Source: an uncultured Collinsella sp.
Lineage (GTDB): Bacteria > Actinomycetota > Coriobacteriia > Coriobacteriales > Coriobacteriaceae
Direction of reading: 5' to 3'
Length of the DNA: 5,139 nt
NCBI GenBank assembly: GCA_900547655.1
Contig: URHQ01000111.1
Location: 1 to 5,139, forward strand
Shown: positions 1 through 4,455 of the stretch, in pieces
How the letters are laid out: every line of letters begins with the position of its first letter
How positions within the stretch are numbered: the stretch's first letter is position 1
The notes under the pieces: generated by a model
Seen by the model: only the letters and a program-made list of their open reading frames with translations
Told to the model about the DNA's origin: nothing
Database searches by the model: none
Made by a program: the position numbers and the translations under genes

Positions 1-499
1 GGTCGACGACGGCCTTGCGCTTGCGGGGACGACGGGCGTAGAGGTCAGCCGTCGTGGGCTCTGCCGGCTCGGGCCCGGGCTCCGGCTCTGCAGCAGGTTC
101 GGGCTCGGCGGCAGCAGGCTCGGCCTTGGCGGGCTCGGCACCCTCGGCCTCAGGCTCCTCGGTGGCACCCTCGCTCGCGGCCTTCTCAGCGGCAAGGCGG
201 GCACGGCGCTCGGCAAAGGTCTCCTTCTTTGCGGGCGCGGCCGTCTCGACGGCATCCTCGTCCGCATCGGAATCGTCATCGACGGCAGCCTTCTTGGGCT
301 TGACCGGAGCCGAAGCAGCCTCGCTTACCGGATCGATGATCTCGGACTGAACAACGGCCGTCATCTTTTCCTGCGTCTCGCGGAACTGACGAATGGCACG
401 GCCGATCGTGCGGCCCATCTGTGGGAGCTTATCCGGGCCAAACAGCAAAAAGCCGAAGACCACGATGATCGCGAGCTCACCCTCTCCAATACCAAACAC
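1..499 (-). CDS. tatA: Twin-arginine translocase subunit, TatA/TatB family (C-terminus cut by window edge)
   Basis: Membrane subunit of the Tat pathway, which exports folded proteins carrying twin-arginine signal peptides. 166 residues are visible and the frame is open to base 1. The N-terminus has the family layout: a short outer segment with Glu at residues 6 and 8, one membrane helix (about 8-20), the hinge FGPDKLP (20-26), then an amphipathic helix (about 27-45, GRTIGRAIRQF). The rest (about 50-166) is a hydrophilic, low-complexity tail: acidic at 74-85, Ala/Glu/Pro repeats at about 110-148, and a basic patch RRPRKRK at 156-162. The start is GTG at 497-499, because GGAGG lies five bases upstream; the overlapping ATG at 501-503 opens a frame that stops within nine codons. 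The hinge sequence resembles TatA (Bacillus TatA has FGPSKLP), but Glu8 recalls TatB, so A versus B is unsettled. A tatC gene could follow beyond the left edge; this cannot be seen. Confidence 0.85.
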   Translation of the reverse strand, partial: MFGIGEGELAIIVVFGFLLFGPDKLPQMGRTIGRAIRQFRETQEKMTAVVQSEIIDPVSEAASAPVKPKKAAVDDDSDADEDAVETAAPAKKETFAERRARLAAEKAASEGATEEPEAEGAEPAKAEPAAAEPEPAAEPEPGPEPAEPTTADLYARRPRKRKAVVD

Positions 500-574
500 A
501 CATACCTCCAAGGCTCGATGTGAGTCGAGCCCGCACCGCGCCATTCGGCCGGAACTCGTCTATTCATTCGGTCA

Positions 575-580
575 AGTATA
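575..580 (-). promoter_or_regulatory. Candidate -10 element for the tat gene
   Basis: On the minus strand this reads TATACT, one mismatch from the sigma-70 -10 consensus, about 75 bases before the GTG start at 499. No convincing -35 hexamer sits 16-18 bases upstream. The place where it would be is occupied by the inverted repeat at 586-603. The same hexamer precedes the aminotransferase gene at 2381-2386, which supports it as this genome's usual -10 form. Confidence 0.4.
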
Positions 581-585
581 GCGCC

Positions 586-603
586 CGGACGCCAAAACGT
601 CCG
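586..603. repeat. Inverted repeat directly upstream of the candidate tat -10
   Basis: A perfect 6-bp inverted repeat (CGGACG / CGTCCG) has a 6-base CCAAAA spacer. After one mismatch it continues for four more pairs (581-584 with 605-608). It sits five bases upstream of the TATACT at 575-580, so it covers the usual spacer and -35 region. It could be an operator for a dimeric regulator, or a weak 3' hairpin of the STAS transcript. No T-tract follows on either strand, which argues against an intrinsic terminator. Confidence 0.4.
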
Positions 604-653
604 AGCGCATCACAAACATATGCCAAACGGCACGCCCTTTTTGGGGGCAAAGA

Positions 654-968
654 TTATGCCGCCGTGATCGAAATCTCCTGGTCGACGCCCAGCAGCTGAA
701 CCACGCGCATCACCTGGGGCTGCACATTAGTGCAGCTAAAGCGCTTACCGTGGTCGACCGCGTGGTGCGCGGCGCCCACGAGCACGCCAATGCCCGTCGA
801 ATCGATGTAGCTCACCTGGGCAAAATCGAGCTCAACGGCCTCAGTGGGCTGCTCGAGCGCCAGGTCGATAGCATTGCGCAGGCTATCGGCGTTAGAGATA
901 TCGATCTCGCCGGTTACCTTAATGGTGTAGATCTCCGGTGTGGGGTTGGTGGAAATACCCAAATCCAT
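654..968 (-). CDS. STAS-domain protein, anti-sigma factor antagonist type
   Basis: A 104-residue protein consisting of essentially one STAS domain, the size of SpoIIAA and RsbV. The N-terminal strand is about 12-22 (IYTIKVTGEID). The hallmark loop YIDSTGIGVLV is at 54-64, and Ser57 aligns with the serine that partner kinases phosphorylate in SpoIIAA. In the known family, the dephosphorylated protein binds an RsbW/SpoIIAB-type kinase and releases a sigma factor; the phosphorylated form does not. No kinase, phosphatase or sigma factor gene is adjacent here, so its partner is unknown. The ATG at 966-968 has AAAGGAG seven bases upstream. The gap to the aminotransferase stop is 66 bases with no clear terminator, so readthrough from that gene is possible. 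A weak -10-like TACTAT (minus strand, 1000-1005) could give it its own promoter. Confidence 0.88.
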   Translation of the reverse strand: MDLGISTNPTPEIYTIKVTGEIDISNADSLRNAIDLALEQPTEAVELDFAQVSYIDSTGIGVLVGAAHHAVDHGKRFSCTNVQPQVMRVVQLLGVDQEISITAA

Positions 969-1034
969 GTATACGCTCCTTTACGTATCGAAAGTGCGGA
1001 TAGTACTGGGCGCGGACTTGCGGGGCCCTAGGCG

Positions 1035-2339
1035 TTAGGCGCGCTCGGCACGAGCAAGCTCGGCAGCGACAAGCTTAACGGCCAGCACCAGCACGTCGAG
1101 CGCGGCCTCCAGGTCATCGACCGTGGGATAGCTCGGCGCGATGCGGATGTTGGTGTCGCGCGGATCCTTGCCATAAGGCCAGGTAGCACCAGCCGGCGTG
1201 AGCTTGACGCCCAGGTCGGCACAAAGCGCTGCGACCTTTTGGGCCGAGCCCTCGGGACCATCAAAGCTCACAAAGTAGCCGCCGCGGGGATGCGTCCAAG
1301 TGGCGCAGCCCGTGTCGCCCAAACCCTCGGTGAGCTTGCGCTCGACGGCCTCAAAGCGTGGGCGCAAGAACTCGGCATGCTTTTTCATGTGCTCCTTGAC
1401 CGCCTCGATGGTGGGAAGGAAGCGCACGTGACGCAGCTGGTTGAGCTTGTCGGCGCTGATAAGGCCGGCCTTCAGACGCTTGGAGAACTCCGCGATAACC
1501 GCGGGGCTCGCACCGATAAAGCCGATGCCGGCGCCCGGGAAGGTGATCTTGGACGTCGAGGCAAAGGCCACCACGCGGTCCTCGGTGCCCGCCGCGCGAG
1601 CGAGGTCAAAGATGTTTGCGAGCTCGTCGGTCTCGCCGTACAGGTCGTGCACGCAGTAGGCGTTGTCCCAGAAGATGCGGAAATCGGGCGCGGCCGTGGG
1701 CATCTCGACCAGGCGACGCACGGTGTCCTCGCTAAAGGTGATGCCCGTGGGGTTGGAATACTTGGGCACGCACCAGATACCCTTGATGGAATCGTCGGCG
1801 GCAACGAGGCACTCGATCTCGTCCATGTCGGGACCATTGTCGGTCATCGCGACGGGAACGTTCTCGATGCCCAGGTCGGCGGTGATGCCAAAGTGACGGT
1901 CGTAGCCGGGAACAGGGCACAGGAATTTGACCTTCTTGCCGTCGTGCGCGGCCTCGTAAGCCTCCCAGGGCTCGCTGCCGCACGAGCCGCAGCGCCAAAA
2001 CATGCCGGCGATATCGTGCTCGATCAGAAGGCTCGACGAACCCAGTACGAGCGTCTGCTCGGCGGGGCAACCCAGGAACTCCCCCGCCAGCTTGCGTGCC
2101 GAGGGAATGCCCTCAAAGCAGCCGTAGTTGGAGCAGTCGACGTTGCCGTCGTGCAGATCGGCGTCGGCATTGAGAATATCGAGCATGGGTCGAGAGATGT
2201 CCACCTGGGAGGGCGACGGCTTGCCGCGGGCCATGTCGAGCGCCAGGCCCTTGGCCTTGACCTCGGCGACCTCGGCTTTGAGCGCCTCGATGGCGGCATC
2301 GAGTTCGGTGGTTTCCATCTTCTGGTAGATCGTCTGCAT
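1035..2339 (-). CDS. aspT: Aspartate aminotransferase, subgroup Ic (AspT-like, PLP-dependent)
   Basis: Predicted cytosolic enzyme that interconverts aspartate + 2-oxoglutarate with oxaloacetate + glutamate. At 434 residues it matches, in length and motif order, the Corynebacterium glutamicum AspT type that I recall: ARGKPS at 37-42, NYG at 71-73, CPVPGYDRHF at 141-150, GPDMDEIE at 169-176, SNPTG at 195-199 (Asn196), WDNAY at 224-228 (Asp225 for the pyridine nitrogen, Tyr228 for the cofactor O3'), STSKIT at 261-266 (Lys264, the Schiff-base lysine), NQL at 300-302, and NIRIAPSYP at 397-405 (Arg399, expected to bind the substrate alpha-carboxylate). All expected catalytic residues are present. 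Ten cysteines, including a CxxC at 117-120, are more than I expect. The ATG at 2337-2339 has AAAGG eight bases upstream; the internal ATG at codon 8 has no ribosome-binding site. A MocR-like regulator is unlikely because no DNA-binding domain is present. Confidence 0.9.
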   Translation of the reverse strand: MQTIYQKMETTELDAAIEALKAEVAEVKAKGLALDMARGKPSPSQVDISRPMLDILNADADLHDGNVDCSNYGCFEGIPSARKLAGEFLGCPAEQTLVLGSSSLLIEHDIAGMFWRCGSCGSEPWEAYEAAHDGKKVKFLCPVPGYDRHFGITADLGIENVPVAMTDNGPDMDEIECLVAADDSIKGIWCVPKYSNPTGITFSEDTVRRLVEMPTAAPDFRIFWDNAYCVHDLYGETDELANIFDLARAAGTEDRVVAFASTSKITFPGAGIGFIGASPAVIAEFSKRLKAGLISADKLNQLRHVRFLPTIEAVKEHMKKHAEFLRPRFEAVERKLTEGLGDTGCATWTHPRGGYFVSFDGPEGSAQKVAALCADLGVKLTPAGATWPYGKDPRDTNIRIAPSYPTVDDLEAALDVLVLAVKLVAAELARAERA

Positions 2340-2380
2340 GGGTGCGACCTTTCGCGAAGCGGGACGTTGCAGTTCTTCTA

Positions 2381-2386
2381 AGTATA
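2381..2386 (-). promoter_or_regulatory. Candidate -10 element for the aminotransferase gene
   Basis: On the minus strand this reads TATACT, giving a predicted 5' untranslated region of about 35 bases before the ATG at 2339. No good -35 is seen at 16-18 bases. It lies in the 149-base divergent intergenic region shared with the rightward small gene. Confidence 0.4.
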
Positions 2387-2417
2387 GACCGCCACCGCCG
2401 CAACGGCATGAAGCCGT

Positions 2418-2425
2418 GATAGATT
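2418..2425 (+). promoter_or_regulatory. Candidate extended -10 for the rightward small gene
   Basis: TAGATT at 2420-2425 is preceded by TGA, giving a TGn extended -10 arrangement, about 60 bases before the ATG at 2489. A small inverted repeat (ACGGC / GCCGT, 2403-2407 and 2413-2417) lies just upstream, in the spacer. The match is weak (two mismatches and no -35), so this is only a candidate. Confidence 0.25.
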
Positions 2426-2488
2426 AAGTTCATCGCAATGATTTACGAATCGCCGCGCATGCCGGCGTGGGGCGCCCAAGGAGGCACT

Positions 2489-2743
2489 ATGGAGTACGGA
2501 TCGTTTCAGGCCGAGGAATTCGGCGACCTGCAGCGCCTGGTCGACGGACTGTTTTACGACCGCCACGCCATCGACCGCCTGGATCTGATCGTACAAGCCG
2601 AAATCTTGGACCTGGCGCCCAATCTCATGGAAATCGTCAACCTGCTACCGCCCGGCTATTACGACCGCCAGTCACTTTGCGACCAGCTCAACTCCGCCTT
2701 GGCCGCCCACGGCTGGGGCGCCGTCTACGGCACCGTGGAATAA
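2489..2743 (+). CDS. Uncharacterised acidic 84-residue protein
   Basis: I do not recognise a named family. The start is the ATG at 2489, because AAGGAGG ends four bases upstream; the in-frame ATG at 2438 has no ribosome-binding site and would add 17 Gly/Pro-containing residues. The protein is soluble-looking, with no signal peptide or membrane segment. It has 14 Asp/Glu against 4 Arg and no Lys. Residues about 7-50 look helical (RLVDGLF, IDRLDLIVQAEILDL, NLMEIVNLL). Next come a PPGYYDR turn (54-60), a short helix with the only Cys (LCDQLNSAL, 63-71), and a Gly/aromatic end (HGWGAVYGTVE). The compact order and codon use like its neighbours suggest a real gene. It is the only rightward gene here, divergent from the aminotransferase and ended by a strong terminator 31 bases past its stop. 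An adaptor or a regulatory subunit is possible, but nothing shows this. Confidence 0.75.
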   Translation: MEYGSFQAEEFGDLQRLVDGLFYDRHAIDRLDLIVQAEILDLAPNLMEIVNLLPPGYYDRQSLCDQLNSALAAHGWGAVYGTVE

Positions 2744-2774
2744 ACCTAGTCATTTAAGAACGTCCCCATTGACT

Positions 2775-2812
2775 AAAACGCCGCTTGTGATGGTGTCCAC
2801 AGGCGGCGTTTT
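2775..2812. terminator. Bidirectional intrinsic terminator between convergent genes
   Basis: A long hairpin: AAAACGCCGC (2775-2784) pairs perfectly with GCGGCGTTTT (2803-2812). The stem is extended by TTGTG / CACAG (2785-2789 with 2798-2802, one G-T pair) around an 8-base loop. The GC core is flanked by A4 on one side and T4 on the other, so it works in both directions. It would end the rightward 84-residue gene (stop at 2743) and the leftward nhaA (stop at 2830). Confidence 0.87.
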
Positions 2813-2829
2813 CAAACTTGTATATGCTT

Positions 2830-4188
2830 TTACTTGTCTTTGGGCGCGGGGTGTTTGCAGACCACGCTCATGTAGATCATACCGAGCACGGCAGCGGTGA
2901 CCGAACCGGCAAGGATGGCGGCCTTGGCAGCCAGAACCTCAAACTGGGCCGTCGGGAAGGCAAGGCCGCTGATGAGGATCGACATGGTGAAGCCGATGCC
3001 GCCCAGAATGCCCACACCGGCAATCATGTGCCAGTTAACGTTATGCGGCAGCTCGCAGACCCTAAACTTAACCAGGGCAAACGTCATGCCAAAGATGCCG
3101 ATCGGCTTGCCCAGCAGCATGCCAAAGTACACGCCGAGCGTCACCGGGTCGGTGAGCAGCGTGCTCATGTCCACGCCCACTAGGCGAACCTGTGCGTTCA
3201 CGAACGCAAAGATCGGCAGAATCACAAAGTTGACCGGCGTGGAGATCAGACGCTCCATGCGGATGAGCGGCGGGGTCACGCGGTGCATGACGCGCTCGAC
3301 CCTGGTGGTCGAGACGGTAAAGTCATGCTGGCCCAAGATGTGCGCCTCGTCGTCGTAGCGGTCATCGAGCAGCGGCAGGCACTCGCCCAACCAATCGGTG
3401 AGGCTATCGAGCTTGACGCCGCACTTGGCCGGAATGGTAAAGGCCAAGATGACGCCAGCAAGCGTGGCATGTACACCGCTCTTGAACATGCAGAACCACA
3501 ACAGCAGGCCCAGTACCGAATACGGGGCAAGGCGGTAATGCTGCGTCTTGTTGAGCCACACGAGCGCGCAGGTCACCAGCGCGGCGGCGCCCAACCAAAA
3601 CGGATTGGGGCTTTGACCGTAGAAGATGGCGATGGCGGCGATGGAGATGAGATCGTCGGCGATGGCGAGCGTCGAGAAGAACACGCGCACGCCGTTGGGC
3701 ACACGGTTGCCCAAAAGCGATAGCACGCCCAGCGCAAAGGCAATATCGGTTGCCATGGGGATGGCCCAACCGTTGCGGGCGCCGGCATGGTTAAAGATCA
3801 GGTAGATGCAGGCGGGAACGACAACGCCGCCCACGGCCGCCAGCATGGGAAGCATGGCCTGGCGCGGGTTTTTGAGCTCGCCGACCGTCATCTCGTACTT
3901 AAGTTCAATGCCCACCAGCAAAAAGAAGATCGCCATGAGAAAGTCGTTGACGAAAAGCTCAACGGTGAGACCGGCCGTAAGGTTGCCCAGACCCACATAC
4001 AGCGGGGTCTCCAAAAAGTGATGGATGGCCTCGTAGGCATCGGTATTGGCGCAAATGACGGCGGCGATGGCGGCGAAGACCATGACGGCGGCGGAAATCG
4101 TGCCGTTCTCGGCGATGCGCTCCCAGATGTCGTGACGTTCAAAACGCTTGCGCTCACGAACGTTGAACAGCTGCTCAGTTGCTGCCAT
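2830..4188 (-). CDS. nhaA: Na+/H+ antiporter, NhaA family
   Basis: Inner-membrane antiporter that expels Na+ (or Li+) in exchange for protons, important for salt and pH homeostasis. The 452 residues hold about 12 membrane segments (roughly 30-47, 77-97, 112-133, 142-160, 166-190, 197-212, 222-234, 238-253, 318-333, 350-375, 387-408, 419-443). Family key residues are present: Asp178-Asp179 in LAIADDL (E. coli Asp163/Asp164), Thr147-Asp148 in ATDIAFALG (E. coli Thr132/Asp133), His240 in SGVHATLAG (E. coli His225), and Lys361 in LLGKPIGIF (E. coli Lys300). It is longer than E. coli NhaA (388 residues) because of a charged N-terminus (about 1-29) and a hydrophilic insert of about 45 residues between segments 8 and 9 (about 260-310), rich in Asp, Arg and His. 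The ATG at 4186-4188 has AAAGGAG six bases upstream. The region before it carries a terminator-like hairpin, so expression may be controlled by attenuation. Confidence 0.95.
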   Translation of the reverse strand: MAATEQLFNVRERKRFERHDIWERIAENGTISAAVMVFAAIAAVICANTDAYEAIHHFLETPLYVGLGNLTAGLTVELFVNDFLMAIFFLLVGIELKYEMTVGELKNPRQAMLPMLAAVGGVVVPACIYLIFNHAGARNGWAIPMATDIAFALGVLSLLGNRVPNGVRVFFSTLAIADDLISIAAIAIFYGQSPNPFWLGAAALVTCALVWLNKTQHYRLAPYSVLGLLLWFCMFKSGVHATLAGVILAFTIPAKCGVKLDSLTDWLGECLPLLDDRYDDEAHILGQHDFTVSTTRVERVMHRVTPPLIRMERLISTPVNFVILPIFAFVNAQVRLVGVDMSTLLTDPVTLGVYFGMLLGKPIGIFGMTFALVKFRVCELPHNVNWHMIAGVGILGGIGFTMSILISGLAFPTAQFEVLAAKAAILAGSVTAAVLGMIYMSVVCKHPAPKDK

Positions 4189-4202
4189 GGGCGGCTCCTT
4201 TC

Positions 4203-4218
4203 ACGGGAAAGCTCCCGT
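4203..4218 (-). other. Hairpin just upstream of the nhaA ribosome-binding site
   Basis: A perfect 6-bp stem ACGGGA / TCCCGT encloses the 4-base loop GCTT (minus strand). It ends one base before the AAAGGAG of nhaA. It may protect the mRNA 5' region or affect ribosome access. Confidence 0.5.
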
Positions 4219-4221
4219 CTT

Positions 4222-4257
4222 AAAAAAGCACGGCCCGCCCAAGTGGCGGCGCCGCGC
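4222..4257 (-). terminator. Intrinsic terminator hairpin in front of nhaA
   Basis: On the minus strand, GCGCGGC (4257-4251), a bulged G (4250) and CCGCC (4249-4245) pair with GGCGG (4239-4235) and GCCGTGC (4234-4228) across the loop ACTTG. This is a 12-bp stem with one bulge and one G-T pair, directly followed by six Ts (4227-4222). It looks fully functional, yet ends only 33 bases before the nhaA ATG. The upstream gene already has its own terminator at 4397-4436, so this one is either an attenuator in the nhaA leader or a backup. Confidence 0.75.
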
Positions 4258-4339
4258 TCTAACGTATTACGCTTGCATCTAGCCTACCCTGCACGACAAG
4301 CACGCAGGCGTGGCCGAAAAGCGGAACCACAGGTTGAAC

Positions 4340-4345
4340 ATTATT
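4340..4345 (-). promoter_or_regulatory. Candidate -10 element for nhaA
   Basis: AATAAT on the minus strand, one mismatch from TATAAT, is the best -10 between the pyrophosphatase terminator and nhaA. No matching -35 is seen at normal spacing (TTGGAT is 23 bases upstream). It would place the RNA start near 4333. Confidence 0.3.
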
Positions 4346-4396
4346 TGCTTAACGGCGCGGGTACGCCTATCCAAGAGACGACGCGGCGCCGTGCAC

Positions 4397-4436
4397 AAAA
4401 AACGACCGGAGCGCGGGGCGTCCGCGATCCGGTCGT
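4397..4436 (-). terminator. Intrinsic terminator of the pyrophosphatase gene
   Basis: On the minus strand, ACGACCGGA (4436-4428) pairs with TCCGGTCGT (4410-4402). After one mismatch, an inner stem CGCGG / CCGCG (4426-4422 with 4416-4412) closes a 5-base loop. Six Ts follow (4402-4397, the first also being the last stem base). It begins about 20 bases after the pyrophosphatase stop codon. Confidence 0.92.
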
Positions 4437-4455
4437 GGCGTTTGGTCAACTAAAC

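Larger units (their letters stand above)
4189..4334 (-). promoter_or_regulatory. Structured leader region of nhaA, possible attenuator or riboswitch
   Basis: If transcription begins near 4334, the nhaA mRNA has a leader of about 145 bases with successive hairpins. Read on the minus strand these are: GTGG-CCG / CGG-CCAC with a TT bulge (about 4331-4311); CCTGCGTG / CGTGCAGG with two G-T pairs (about 4307-4287); the terminator-like hairpin with six Ts at 4257-4222; and ACGGGA / TCCCGT (4218-4203), just before the AAAGGAG. Upstream folded domain, terminator, then gene is the usual layout of a transcription-terminating riboswitch. Known lithium and sodium riboswitch classes control nhaA-type genes, but I could not match this sequence to their consensus. 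The alternative is that 4222-4257 is a second terminator for the upstream gene. Confidence 0.4.

Noticed and set aside
54..350. A Gly/Ser/Ala-rich open frame on the plus strand
   Set aside because: It is the antisense reading of the Glu/Pro/Ala-rich tail of the Tat subunit and has no ribosome-binding site of its own.
631..648. GCCC / GGGC hairpin after the STAS gene as a terminator
   Set aside because: The stem is only four pairs, and the T or A run lies in the loop instead of after the stem.
1239..2381. A 380-codon open frame on the plus strand
   Set aside because: It lies antisense to the aminotransferase, whose motifs are unmistakable. Its translation has no recognisable domain, and it exists because GC-rich third positions suppress stop codons.
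2438..2488. An earlier ATG giving a 101-residue version of the small rightward protein
   Set aside because: No ribosome-binding site precedes 2438, while AAGGAGG sits correctly before the ATG at 2489.
2742..2752. Repeated 9-mer TAAACCTAG here and at 4451-4459
   Set aside because: Only two short copies that overlap different stop-codon contexts; chance is sufficient.
2897..3723. Several plus-strand open frames across nhaA
   Set aside because: They are antisense to an intact NhaA with all key residues and have no domain signal or ribosome-binding site.
4264..4269. TAATAC on the minus strand as the nhaA -10
   Set aside because: It has three mismatches from consensus and no -35, and the RNA would start at the base of the terminator hairpin. 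AATAAT at 4340-4345 fits better, though neither is strong.
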